NCBI GenBank assembly: GCA_023639215.1
Contig: CP097899.1
Location: forward strand, 4,894,001 to 4,958,000
DNA length: 64,000 nt
Origin: Candidatus Pristimantibacillus lignocellulolyticus
GTDB taxonomy: Bacteria > Bacillota > Bacilli > Paenibacillales > Paenibacillaceae
Direction of reading: 5' to 3'
Shown here: piece by piece, positions 1 through 8,271 of the stretch
How positions within the stretch are numbered: position 1 is the first letter of the stretch
How the letters are laid out: every line of letters begins with the position of its first letter
Notes under the pieces: generated by a model
The model's database searches: none
Seen by the model: the letters and a program-made list of their open reading frames with translations, nothing else
Told to the model about the DNA's origin: nothing
Translations under genes and position numbers: made by a program

Positions 1-1233
1 ATCTTTTGCTGCTTCTTGAATCGCTTCAAGGAACAGTTCGGGTCTCATATGGTATGAACAACTAGCGGTCACAAGATATCCACCTTCATTGACAAGCTTA
101 AGTCCTTGTAAATTAATATCTTTATATCCACGCTTCGCTCCTTCAACGGCCGAACGGGTTTTTGCAAATGCCGGCGGGTCAAGTATAACTACATCCCATG
201 AACGACCTTCATTTTCAAGTTTTTTAGATGTATCAACGCCGCCATTAGCGCGTTGTTTACGATCATCTAAACCTTTCACTTGAGTACGCAAATATTCGAA
301 AGCATCCGCAACTACGAATTCTACACGATCAGTAAAACCGTTGCGCTCAACATTACGTTTCGCCGTATCAATCGCATGAGCAGATACGTCTAAGCAAGTG
401 ACTTGCTTAGCACCATATTTGCAAGCATGCAATGTGAAACTTCCAGTATGAGCAAAACATTCTAACACTGTCGCTCCATCCCAATAAGGGAATGTGACTT
501 CTTTACCATTGCGATTAACTGGTGCAAGACGACCATCTTCAAGTTGCGATAATGCGATTCCACTACGTTCTCCCCAACCTTTCATTAAAGGTTCAAGAGA
601 TGCACGATTTTCACGTTGATCGAAGAAATAACCTGTTTTCTGACCTTGTACAATATCTACTTCCATCAATAAGCCATTTTCACTTATTTCAACAATGGAA
701 GGACATTCGCCATAAATAACACCAGTACGCTCTTCTAATCCTTCAAGTTTACGAACACTTACATCACTACGTTCGTATATGCCCTTTGGTTGAAACACTT
801 CAATAAGAGCTGAGATTAATGCTTCTTTATGCTTTTCCATACCTAGTGATAAAATTTGCAATACTAATACATTTTCAAAACGGTCGACAATTAAGCCTGG
901 TAAAAAATCCGCCTCACCATATACTAATCGACAATCCTGATCTTTCACAAAACGAGCACGATGTATTTTACAACGTGTTAAGCGTTCTACAAAAAATTCG
1001 TGATCCATGGTCTCAATTGGTTCATAAGAAACGATTCGCACAGTTATTTGAGAAGCAGGGTTCCAATATCCTGTCGCCAAATATTTCCCGTTGTGGGCAA
1101 CGACGTCTACTAAGCTACCAGGTTCAAGACCTTCCTGTGCTACTTGTTCTATTTCACTAGCGTATATCCAAGGATGAGCTTCCTCTACTCTCTTTTTACG
1201 TGCTTTTATTAGTTTTACTATTGCGTTCGCCAT
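1..1233 (-). CDS. Class I SAM-dependent rRNA methyltransferase, RlmI/YwbD family (3' part missing)
   Basis: Leftward frame open from the ATG at 1233 to the window edge, 411 codons without a stop, so the C-terminus is cut off. The N-terminus (MANAIVKLIKARKKRVEEAHPWIY) is a PUA-like RNA-binding domain. It is followed by the family's central domain, then a Rossmann methyltransferase with the SAM-binding segment TVLECFAHTGSFTLHA and the catalytic-loop motif VILDPPAFAK. This is the COG1092 family, whose E. coli member RlmI makes m5C1962 in 23S rRNA. The Bacillus homologue is YwbD. Family membership is clear. The exact target base is inferred from the family only. The neighbouring Na/Pi transporter gene is divergent. 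Confidence 0.9.
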   Translation of the reverse strand, partial: MANAIVKLIKARKKRVEEAHPWIYASEIEQVAQEGLEPGSLVDVVAHNGKYLATGYWNPASQITVRIVSYEPIETMDHEFFVERLTRCKIHRARFVKDQDCRLVYGEADFLPGLIVDRFENVLVLQILSLGMEKHKEALISALIEVFQPKGIYERSDVSVRKLEGLEERTGVIYGECPSIVEISENGLLMEVDIVQGQKTGYFFDQRENRASLEPLMKGWGERSGIALSQLEDGRLAPVNRNGKEVTFPYWDGATVLECFAHTGSFTLHACKYGAKQVTCLDVSAHAIDTAKRNVERNGFTDRVEFVVADAFEYLRTQVKGLDDRKQRANGGVDTSKKLENEGRSWDVVILDPPAFAKTRSAVEGAKRGYKDINLQGLKLVNEGGYLVTASCSYHMRPELFLEAIQEAAKD

Positions 1234-1342
1234 TGTGAATGTTCCTCTCTTGTTCTCAATTTGGATGAAGTGCTTGTCATGCTTGTCTAATCTAGTGCAT
1301 AAGTTAAACATAAGACATTATGAAGGTGAAAGGATTCAAGAC

Positions 1343-2308
1343 ATGATAAGTGCAATTATCTTTCATAGTATTTTAGGGTTTTCGATCTTTATGTGCGGCA
1401 TGAAATTAATGGAATTAGCATTATTCCGCCTAGGTGGACCTACTTTCTTGCGTCTATTAGAACGTTCTACTCGTACTCCACTTCACGGCCTAGTGCTTGG
1501 GACAGCGAGTAGTGCCTTCTTACAAAGTAGTACTGCTGTTACAGTATTATCAATTGGATTCGTTAATAGTCGATTACTACCGTTCTCACGTACATTAGGT
1601 ATTATTCTCGGCACTAATATTGGAACTTGCCTTACGACTGAATTAATTGGACTAGAAATCAATCATCTTGCAAAACCATTAATGATAGGTGCTCTAATTC
1701 TATGGGGCATAACCGTTCTACTCGTCGAGTATCGCATTATCCCCGCATTATATCAATGGAAAGGTAGCGAGTATATCCGTTCACTATCCATTGTAATATT
1801 CGGATTTGGCACGCTGTTACTTGGATTAACCGTCATGCAAGGAATCGGTCCCGTTATTCAAAACACTGAATTATTTCATTGGTTTCTAGCGCAAGCGCAA
1901 ACTACCCTTTGGTGGGGCATACTCTCGGGTGCTGTTCTAACAGCACTTATCCATAGTGGTGCAGCTGTTATCGGCATGATCATGGGTATCGCCGCACTTG
2001 GTGTACTTCCGCTAGATCTAAGTATTGCCATCGTTCTAGGATGTAATATTGGGACGTGTGTAACTGCAATTATCGCCTCACTTGGCGGTTCAAAAGGGGG
2101 ACAATACGTAGCAATGGCGCATCTTGTCCTTAATATAGGAGGAGCATTATTATTCTTCCCATTTATCGATATGCTTGCAACAGCAGTTATGTGGACTACG
2201 ACATCCATTGCAACGGCAATTGCACATGCACAAACTTTATTTAATATCATCTGTTCTTTCATTGCGCTGCCTATATGTTATATGAAATGGTTCAAACGAT
2301 TCGACTAG
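1343..2308 (+). CDS. Na/Pi-cotransporter family protein (NptA/PhoU-type symporter, transporter part only)
   Basis: Polytopic membrane protein of about 321 residues. Two internally repeated symporter modules are visible: SSAFLQSSTAVTVLSIGF followed by GTNIGTC, and later ALIHSGAAVIGMIMG followed by GCNIGTC. This duplicated QSS/HSG plus GTNIGT arrangement is typical of the Na+/phosphate cotransporter family (PF02690). There is no C-terminal PhoU-like domain, so it is a short version. I chose the ATG at 1343 because AAGGTGAAAGG lies just upstream and the protein then begins in the first hydrophobic segment (MISAIIFHSILGF). The open frame extends to 1235, but that extension is polar and unlike the family. 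Phosphate uptake or efflux is inferred. The substrate is not shown by the sequence. Confidence 0.85.
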   Translation: MISAIIFHSILGFSIFMCGMKLMELALFRLGGPTFLRLLERSTRTPLHGLVLGTASSAFLQSSTAVTVLSIGFVNSRLLPFSRTLGIILGTNIGTCLTTELIGLEINHLAKPLMIGALILWGITVLLVEYRIIPALYQWKGSEYIRSLSIVIFGFGTLLLGLTVMQGIGPVIQNTELFHWFLAQAQTTLWWGILSGAVLTALIHSGAAVIGMIMGIAALGVLPLDLSIAIVLGCNIGTCVTAIIASLGGSKGGQYVAMAHLVLNIGGALLFFPFIDMLATAVMWTTTSIATAIAHAQTLFNIICSFIALPICYMKWFKRFD

Positions 2309-2315
2309 TAAAGGT

Positions 2316-2487
2316 AGTTCAAAAAGCGGACTTTGATGACGATGTAACTCGTTGTAGTTTAGTCGCATCGAATATGAAGCGAACTTGGAAAGTACGGTTC
2401 GCGTGTACGTAATCATGTACACTTGCGCTTCCGCCTTTCTCAAGTAGCGCTCCATCTTCTCGGTTCTGAAAGCCCGCTTTTTGAACC
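2316..2487 (+). repeat. Palindromic intergenic repeat, type A, copy 1
   Basis: About 172 bp with inverted ends: AGTTCAAAAAGCGGACTTTG at the left and AAAGCCCGCTTTTTGAAC at the right. Internal segments are also complementary (GAACTTGGAAAG with CTTTCTCAAGT), around a small central hairpin GTGTACG..ATGTACAC. It starts 7 bp after the stop of the Na/Pi transporter gene, with the TGATGACGATG side nearest the gene. Related copies occur at 11800-12015, 21416-21587 and 37431-37603. It has no convincing coding capacity. It could be a MITE-like element or a 3'-end RNA structure. Confidence 0.75.
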
Positions 2488-2535
2488 TTTATTTAATAGT
2501 AAGTTCATAAAACAAACTACCTCTAATAATAAGCA

Positions 2536-2584
2536 AGAAAGGATTCCCTATCCTCTTCTTGTGAAAGAAGTATAAGAAATCCTT
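2536..2584 (-). terminator. Possible terminator after mtaB
   Basis: Read leftward, AAGGATT pairs with AATCCTT across an inner ACTTCTT/AAGAAG stem and ends in TTTCTT. The stem is imperfect and the U-run short. It lies between convergent genes. Confidence 0.45.
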
Positions 2585-2615
2585 AATCTATATTCTCTGA
2601 AGGATTAATTTAGTA

Positions 2616-3980
2616 TTAGGCCTGCATTGCAGTGCTTTGTGTATCGATTACATCAGAATAACGCTGTAACACGCGAACAAGCTGACCTTTACATTCATTC
2701 ACGCCAGCCTCAGTAATTTTCACTCGGCAAATCTGACCAATAAGATCTTCAGATCCTTCAAATACAACAGTAATATAGTTATCAGAATGACCACTAATTA
2801 GACCGCTACCTTCAAAACCTTTATGCTCTCGCTCTGGGATAACGTCTAACAGTTGTCCGACAAACTTCTGGGCATAGTTCAATTGCATTTTTTCAGATAA
2901 TTCAATGAGACGATGAACACGTTCATTTTTCACTTCTTCATCAACTTGATCATCCATACGTGCAGCAGGAGTACCTGTACGTTTGGAATATGGGAATACA
3001 TGCATCTCGGAAAAACCTAGTTCTTCCATAAAACGATATCCCGCTTCAAATGATTCATCCGTTTCACCAGGAAAGCCTACAATAATATCAGTTGTAATAG
3101 CTACACCAGGCATCGCTTCTTGCAGACGTCTTACTTTCTCAGCAAATTGCTCCGTTGTATATTTTCGACGCATTCGCTTCAAGACGCTATTCTCACCCGC
3201 TTGAAGTGGTATATGTAAATGACGACACATTTTTGAAGATTTGTTGAGTACTTCAATCATCTCATCATCTATCTGACTAGCTTCAATCGAACTAATACGA
3301 ATACGTTCCAAACCATCTACTTTATCCAAATCCCATAGAAGGCGCGTTAGATTGTAATCTTCCATATCGTCCCCGTACCCACCAGTATGAATACCAGTCA
3401 ATACAATTTCTTTATAACCAGAGTTAACTAATTGATTCGCTTGTTCGATAACTGTTTGTGCTTCACGAGAACGAGACAAGCCACGTGACCATGGAATAAT
3501 GCAGAATGTACAGAAGTTATTACAACCTTCTTGTATTTTCAGAAATGCTCGTGTGCGTTCTGTAAAGTTTGGCACATCAAGTTCCTCAAAATTACGAGTT
3601 TTCATAATGTTACGAACAGCATTAACTGGTTGGCGTTCTTCTTGAATTTGTTGTACATAGGTCATTATTTTATCGCGATCTTGTGTACCAATCACAAGAT
3701 CGACGCCTTCGATCGCCATTATTTCCGCAGGAGAAGTTTGAGCATAGCAACCTGTAACAGCAATAATTGCATCAGGATTACGACGAACTGCACGACGAAT
3801 AATTTGGCGACTTTTTTTGTCACCAGTATTCGTTACAGTACAAGTATTAATAAGATATACATCAGCGGTTGATTCAAAATCAACTTGCTCATAGTTATTG
3901 TCCTTAAAAACTTGCCAAATTGCCTCTGTATCGTAAAAATTCACTTTACAGCCTAGCGTATAAAATGCGACCGTTGACAT
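2616..3980 (-). CDS. mtaB: tRNA (N6-L-threonylcarbamoyladenosine(37)-C2)-methylthiotransferase MtaB
   Basis: 454 residues, the normal length for MtaB/YqeV. It converts t6A37 to ms2t6A37 in tRNAs reading ANN codons, using two 4Fe-4S clusters. The N-terminal UPF0004 domain has cluster cysteines near 11, 47 and 78. The radical-SAM motif CNNFCTFC spans about 153-160. A TRAM RNA-binding domain occupies roughly the last 70 residues. The start TVAFYTLGCKVNF is typical of the MtaB rather than the MiaB subfamily. It lies 3 bp after rsmE, so it is probably co-transcribed with rsmE, the M50 protease gene and prmA. Confidence 0.95.
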   Translation of the reverse strand: MSTVAFYTLGCKVNFYDTEAIWQVFKDNNYEQVDFESTADVYLINTCTVTNTGDKKSRQIIRRAVRRNPDAIIAVTGCYAQTSPAEIMAIEGVDLVIGTQDRDKIMTYVQQIQEERQPVNAVRNIMKTRNFEELDVPNFTERTRAFLKIQEGCNNFCTFCIIPWSRGLSRSREAQTVIEQANQLVNSGYKEIVLTGIHTGGYGDDMEDYNLTRLLWDLDKVDGLERIRISSIEASQIDDEMIEVLNKSSKMCRHLHIPLQAGENSVLKRMRRKYTTEQFAEKVRRLQEAMPGVAITTDIIVGFPGETDESFEAGYRFMEELGFSEMHVFPYSKRTGTPAARMDDQVDEEVKNERVHRLIELSEKMQLNYAQKFVGQLLDVIPEREHKGFEGSGLISGHSDNYITVVFEGSEDLIGQICRVKITEAGVNECKGQLVRVLQRYSDVIDTQSTAMQA

Positions 3981-3983
3981 AGG

Positions 3984-4766
3984 TCACACGCCTCCCATCT
4001 CACCCGATTCATATAGTATGCAGGATAAGCCTACTATTCCTGCTGTTTCAGCACGCAATATTCTTTTTCCTAAACCAACTAACTTAGCACCAGCACTTTC
4101 GGCTTGCGCAGCCTCTCGTTCAGCAAATCCGCCTTCTGGCCCTGCAATAAGCAATAAAGTAGGAGAACTGATACCAGCAGTTACACATTGTTCTTTGAAT
4201 GGCTGGAGAACATTTCTTAGATGAATACCTTGACCATCTCCATCCACTTTCTCATAACAGAACAAAACAAGATCATACTGCTGGAAGCTATTAAGCAACT
4301 GCTTCCAACTAAGTGGCTCAGCAATGGTCGGAATGGTATTGCGATGCGCTTGTTCAGCTGCCTCTTTCGCAATTTTGCTCCAACGTTCAATCCGTTTAGC
4401 TTCTTTTTTGCGATCATATTGAACAATGACACGCTCAGACTCGAATGGAATGAACGATGTAGCGCCTATTTCCGTACATTTCTGAACGATAAGCTCCATC
4501 TTGTCGCCTTTAGGTAGCCCTTGTGCAATGGTAACTTTCCATCTCGACTCAGCATCAAGTGGCAATTGCTCAACGATGCTAAGCTGAACCTGCTTAGCCT
4601 CAAGCTCTGTTATTTCTGCTAGAACCGTTCGTTCGTGTCCGTCGCTTACAATAACTTGATCGCCTTCCTTCATCCGCATCACTCTAATAATATGATGTGC
4701 ATCTTCATCTTGAATGACAATGCCATCTAGTACAAATTGCTCTTTGCTTACAAAATATCTTTGCAT
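3984..4766 (-). CDS. rsmE: 16S rRNA (uracil1498-N3)-methyltransferase RsmE
   Basis: 260 residues. RsmE is a SPOUT (trefoil-knot) enzyme that methylates U1498 of 16S rRNA using SAM. An N-terminal PUA-like domain (MQRYFVSKEQ... HHIIRVMRMKEGD) is followed by the knot with GPEGGF at about 209-214 and LGKRILRAETA at about 232-242, the SAM-binding loops. I chose the second ATG (4766) because AAAGGATGAATGGA places a ribosome-binding site at normal distance, whereas the first ATG abuts it. It lies in the prmA-protease-rsmE-mtaB run. This order matches B. subtilis yqeT-yqeU-yqeV except for the inserted protease gene. Confidence 0.95.
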   Translation of the reverse strand: MQRYFVSKEQFVLDGIVIQDEDAHHIIRVMRMKEGDQVIVSDGHERTVLAEITELEAKQVQLSIVEQLPLDAESRWKVTIAQGLPKGDKMELIVQKCTEIGATSFIPFESERVIVQYDRKKEAKRIERWSKIAKEAAEQAHRNTIPTIAEPLSWKQLLNSFQQYDLVLFCYEKVDGDGQGIHLRNVLQPFKEQCVTAGISSPTLLLIAGPEGGFAEREAAQAESAGAKLVGLGKRILRAETAGIVGLSCILYESGEMGGV

Positions 4767-4827
4767 TCCATTCATCCTTTAATCAATATATCTACCTTAA
4801 ACTCGCACCATATTTACAAATAAATAC

Positions 4828-5490
4828 CTATAATATTGATATAAAGAAAGTCATAATACTTTCACTCATGTTCTGACCCAACATTAGTACAGGAGTAATC
4901 GTAACTGCTCTTAGTGGTGGAATAAATACAATTAGTAAAAATATTATTGATCCCCAATGAGCATTTTGATCCAACTTGTATCGTGTACGTAATGGAAGGA
5001 ATTCTGAAACGATTCGATAGCCATCAAGTGGTGGCAACGGAATTAAGTTAAATACGAATAGCAAGAAGTTATATTGAATCATTAATCCAAAAAACAAAAC
5101 AAGTGCATTGGTTACACCATCAGAACCTGCATAAAGCAATCCTGTCTTAGCTAAAATTACAAATGCAATAATTGAAATAATACCTAAAACTAAGTTACTC
5201 AACGGGCCAACTAATGACACGATAACACTCATGACCCGAGGATTTTTAAAGCGACTAGCTCTAACTGGCACCGGCTTCGCCCAACCAAAACCAGCAATAA
5301 TGATTAGAATGAAACCTAACCAATCCAAATGCACCATCGGATTCAGTGAGACGCGACCTTCACGATAAGCCGTGTCATCACCAAATTTATAGGCACTATA
5401 TGCATGAGCGAACTCATGCACAGTAAATGCAATTAGTAAAACCAATACGATAAACGGTAGTTCCTCAAACGGAAAGTTACTAAAGTTCAT
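4828..5490 (-). CDS. Site-2 protease family (M50) membrane metallopeptidase
   Basis: 220 residues, strongly hydrophobic, about five to six membrane segments. The zinc motif HEFAH lies at about 25-29 inside the first membrane helix, and the second conserved M50 motif NLIPLPPLDG at about 148-157. Both catalytic motifs are intact. This is the short, PDZ-less YwhC-like group of unknown substrate. It overlaps the prmA stop by one base (TAATG), suggesting translational coupling. Its position between prmA and rsmE departs from the B. subtilis gene order. Intramembrane protease activity is inferred from motifs. Confidence 0.9.
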   Translation of the reverse strand: MNFSNFPFEELPFIVLVLLIAFTVHEFAHAYSAYKFGDDTAYREGRVSLNPMVHLDWLGFILIIIAGFGWAKPVPVRASRFKNPRVMSVIVSLVGPLSNLVLGIISIIAFVILAKTGLLYAGSDGVTNALVLFFGLMIQYNFLLFVFNLIPLPPLDGYRIVSEFLPLRTRYKLDQNAHWGSIIFLLIVFIPPLRAVTITPVLMLGQNMSESIMTFFISIL

Positions 5491-6467
5491 TAGTTCACCT
5501 GTGGCTTACGAGCAACAAAAGCAAGCCAATCCTCATCACGATGTTTGTCGGCAATTTCAAATCCTGCTGCTAATAATCCTTGTTCCACTAATTCTTCTTT
5601 GTTTTTCCAAATACCAGATGCAATATAAGTACCACCTGGCTTCAATGCTTCGTACACATCATCAACAAATAGCATGATTATCTCTGCCAAAATATTCGCG
5701 ACAACAAGATCAACTGGTGGTTTAACTTTCAATTTATCTGTATCATCAGTACTTCTAAGTACGCCTAACAGATCACTTAGTTTTACTTCTGCACGATCCG
5801 ATAAATTGTTCAAGTTAATGTTTTCGATCGCACTAGACACGGCAACTGGATCAAGATCTAATGCCAATACATTTTTCACACCAAGCTTCAACGCACCAAT
5901 AGCTAATACTCCTGAACCTGTACCTACATCAATCATTTCCTCTCCACCTTTAATTACGGCTTCAAGTGTTTTCAAACAAAGTGATGTCGTCGGATGTGTA
6001 CCTGTTCCGAAAGCCATACCCGGGTCAAGCTCAATAATGATTTCACCCTCTGATGAGTCATAGTGCTCCCAAGTTGGTTTAATCGTAATACGATCCGTAA
6101 TTTTTATCGGATGGAAAAATTCTTTCCACGCATTAGCCCAATCATCGTCGTCAACTTCCACGTAAGAGTACACGACATCTCCTGGGTCGATGCCAAATTC
6201 TTTTAACTCTTCTACACGTGGCGTGATGTCAGCGATTAGCTGATCCATATCTACTTCCTCAGTGAAGTAACCTTTAATGATCGCAACTCCTTCAGGAATA
6301 TCATTTAGAGCACGGTCATACCATTCACCATACTTCGTATCACGAGGTTTATTCATATTTTCTGACTCCTCAATCGATACACCACCTGCACCATTCTCAT
6401 GCAAAAAATTCGATATCATTTCAGTTGCAACCTCTGTTGTTGCAATCGTAAGTTCATACCACTTCAT
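5490..6467 (-). CDS. prmA: Ribosomal protein L11 methyltransferase PrmA
   Basis: 325 residues. PrmA trimethylates ribosomal protein L11 with SAM. The N-terminal substrate-recognition domain (MKWYELTIATTEVATEMISNF) is joined to a class I methyltransferase domain with GTGTHPTT at about 154-161, the SAM-binding DVGTGSG at about 180-186, and the catalytic VVANILAE near 257. The length is slightly over the usual 310. GAGGG upstream of the ATG supports the start. In many Bacillota prmA directly follows dnaJ. Here about 1.8 kb with two unknown genes separates them. Confidence 0.96.
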   Translation of the reverse strand: MKWYELTIATTEVATEMISNFLHENGAGGVSIEESENMNKPRDTKYGEWYDRALNDIPEGVAIIKGYFTEEVDMDQLIADITPRVEELKEFGIDPGDVVYSYVEVDDDDWANAWKEFFHPIKITDRITIKPTWEHYDSSEGEIIIELDPGMAFGTGTHPTTSLCLKTLEAVIKGGEEMIDVGTGSGVLAIGALKLGVKNVLALDLDPVAVSSAIENINLNNLSDRAEVKLSDLLGVLRSTDDTDKLKVKPPVDLVVANILAEIIMLFVDDVYEALKPGGTYIASGIWKNKEELVEQGLLAAGFEIADKHRDEDWLAFVARKPQVN

Positions 6468-6622
6468 TATGTATACCCTCCATCTCTTTACGGCACATTT
6501 ACATTAAGCCTAATGTCTATTGTACAACAGCTAGATGCTATTGACAAAGTCTAGCTAGAAATCTTGAAAGAGTTTCTTGTAAACTATCATTTGATGTTGA
6601 ACTAAGACATTGAGAAGGGTTG

Positions 6623-6718
6623 GTGGAACATTTCCGTAATCAAGGATTAGTCGATAAAATGAAAGGTTTCATTGATCGTACTGTTATGGTTAATCGCAAC
6701 TCAAATGAATACGAGTAA
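6623..6718 (+). CDS. Candidate small protein (31 codons) with its own terminator
   Basis: Short rightward frame beginning GTG (or TTG at 6620) behind GAGAAGGG. It encodes a basic peptide ending VMVNRNSNEYE. A strong rightward terminator begins 39 bp after its stop. I do not recognise the peptide. It could be a real small protein, a decayed gene end or a small RNA. The only support is the ribosome-binding-site-like sequence and the terminator. Confidence 0.35.
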   Translation: MEHFRNQGLVDKMKGFIDRTVMVNRNSNEYE

Positions 6719-6756
6719 GTTGTTATATTTATAAATAATGCATGGGATAAATATAT

Positions 6757-6809
6757 TAAGGCAGTTACAAAGTGGTTGGGATTAATGACTTTGTAACTGC
6801 CTTTTTAAT
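6757..6809. terminator. Strong bidirectional terminator
   Basis: AAGGCAGTTACAAAG pairs perfectly with CTTTGTAACTGCCTT around a loop of about 16 nt, followed by TTTTT rightward and A-rich sequence on the other side. It serves the small rightward frame and the leftward gene ending at 6827. Confidence 0.85.
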
Positions 6810-6826
6810 TGTATTGTAGTGTCAAA

Positions 6827-7789
6827 TCAATAACTATAAATATAACCATCCTTGAACTTAATGATCAATTTGAAGCTTACTTGTTTAGTGAATTCCTCAT
6901 CTATTATTAATTCCGGGTAGTCCTCTGCAAAGACAATCAGATGCTTATATGAATATTGTAAATTACCGTTTGGCTTGGCTTGTTCTGGTTCATATTCATT
7001 GTCAATTGCGAATTGCTCCAAAGTGACCGAAGGATCAATTACCCCAGCTGCAAGTGACACCTTGTATTTAGCTTCGATTTGATCATAATTACCCGAGTGC
7101 TGCTCTACTTGCTTAGTCACATCGATTTCGTCAAGCTGCTTGTTGTCTTTCCATACTTGAAATAATACCTTTTCCATTTCCATACCAGTAAATCCTAAAT
7201 CTCTGATGGAAAATGAGTAGTCCAATTCCATCCTATCTTGTGAAGTTGAAGTTCCGCTACTATGTATGGAAACACGGTTTTCGTACATATCGTCAAAAAG
7301 TAGAAGTTGTTGCTCTGACACATTTAATTTCTTTTGCACTGTTGCAGCGCTTTTCTCCCATACATCAAATCGATAATTTTGATCAAGTGACATCTCTAGC
7401 TTAGTACCATATATCAGCCCACTTTGCTCAACTAAAGCCACTTCCTTCGAGCGATCATCATCTTGAGCACTATAGGAAATCGAAATTTCAGCTAACGGCG
7501 ACACTTCTTTTAAAGTGACCATTAACTCGACTAGTGCTTTTTTCTGAATGGGATCAACATCCAGCAACGTATAGTCAACCAGAGCAATCTTGTCGGCTTG
7601 ATTTCTCAACTCATTGCTCACTCCAACAATGTTGTTTTCTAAAGAAATCATACTATTTTGTATGGAGTTCATTCTGTCATTTGTTTGGGTTTCGTAATTG
7701 CTCAATTTCTTTCCGAGTGAACTTCCGAAAAATATCATTACGATTAGATTCAAAGCTAATAAGGCAATGATAAACTTCTGTTTATCCAT
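6827..7789 (-). CDS. Unknown single-pass membrane protein with extracytoplasmic coiled coil
   Basis: 320 residues, not recognised. It begins MDKQKFIIALLALNLIVMIFF, a membrane anchor. Residues around 30-70 look like a coiled coil (NDRMNSIQNSMISLENNIVGVSNELRNQ). The rest is a polar, probably extracellular region rich in beta-type sequence. I chose the start at 7789 because AGGAGG lies just upstream. The frame remains open for 19 codons further, without a ribosome-binding site. It is probably transcribed alone or after the 58-residue gene to its right. No function is assigned. Confidence 0.75.
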   Translation of the reverse strand: MDKQKFIIALLALNLIVMIFFGSSLGKKLSNYETQTNDRMNSIQNSMISLENNIVGVSNELRNQADKIALVDYTLLDVDPIQKKALVELMVTLKEVSPLAEISISYSAQDDDRSKEVALVEQSGLIYGTKLEMSLDQNYRFDVWEKSAATVQKKLNVSEQQLLLFDDMYENRVSIHSSGTSTSQDRMELDYSFSIRDLGFTGMEMEKVLFQVWKDNKQLDEIDVTKQVEQHSGNYDQIEAKYKVSLAAGVIDPSVTLEQFAIDNEYEPEQAKPNGNLQYSYKHLIVFAEDYPELIIDEEFTKQVSFKLIIKFKDGYIYSY

Positions 7790-7899
7790 AAAAAAACCTC
7801 CTATAGTTAACAGTGTTAAGTCCATCATATATGAACTGATTCCCACTGTATACCATAAGAGGGTAATATTAGACTACTCTTCAGTTGTCGTTCGTTATG

Positions 7900-8076
7900 T
7901 TACGATTTTTTATTTGCCCTATGAACGATTACACTTGTCCTATTTTGGTTCACATCTAATGCTTTTTGATCCTCATGATCATCTACTGTTAATTCCTCTG
8001 CAAATTCCTCTTCATCCCAGTTAACAGGCAAATTACCGAAATTAACTTTTTTCATTTCATTGTTCTCGTTATACAT
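7900..8076 (-). CDS. Small acidic protein of unknown function
   Basis: 58 residues starting MYNENNEMKKVNFGNLPVNW. An acidic middle (DEEEFAEE, DDHED) precedes a basic tail ending HRANKKS. GGGGAGG is 8 bases before the chosen ATG, a very good ribosome-binding site. The frame extends upstream another 20 codons with nothing comparable. No known domain is recognised. It sits between the dnaJ terminator and the membrane protein gene ending at 6827. It is not a heat-shock gene as far as can be seen. Confidence 0.6.
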   Translation of the reverse strand: MYNENNEMKKVNFGNLPVNWDEEEFAEELTVDDHEDQKALDVNQNRTSVIVHRANKKS

Positions 8077-8208
8077 ACGATGTCCTCCCCTACTTTTGAT
8101 CAAACTTTTTCGATTGATTAGTTTCATTGGAAGCAATTTAGCTCATCGGCTATAGTATGAACATGCTGAGAAGATCTATTCATCTTGTTAATCTGAACAA
8201 CTTTTATG

Positions 8209-8255
8209 AAAAAACAAAAAGAGGACCCTACCTACGAATAGGTACAGAATCCTCT
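8209..8255 (-). terminator. Terminator after dnaJ
   Basis: Leftward, AGAGGATTCTGTACCTA pairs with TAGGTAGGGTCCTCT (a few mismatches) and is followed by TTTTTGTTTTTT. Confidence 0.85.
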
Positions 8256-8271
8256 CCCTTATTTGGATTGA

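Noticed and set aside
1876..2262. Long antisense frame inside the Na/Pi transporter gene
   Set aside because: It has no ribosome-binding site and a composition expected of a shadow frame. The sense strand has clear symporter motifs.
2237..2455. Leftward frame of 72 codons (RYLRKAEAQVYMITYTRT...) with a near-identical frame at 11832-12041 on the other strand
   Set aside because: Both are translations of the type A palindromic repeat. The similarity reflects the DNA repeat, there is no ribosome-binding site, and other copies break the frame.
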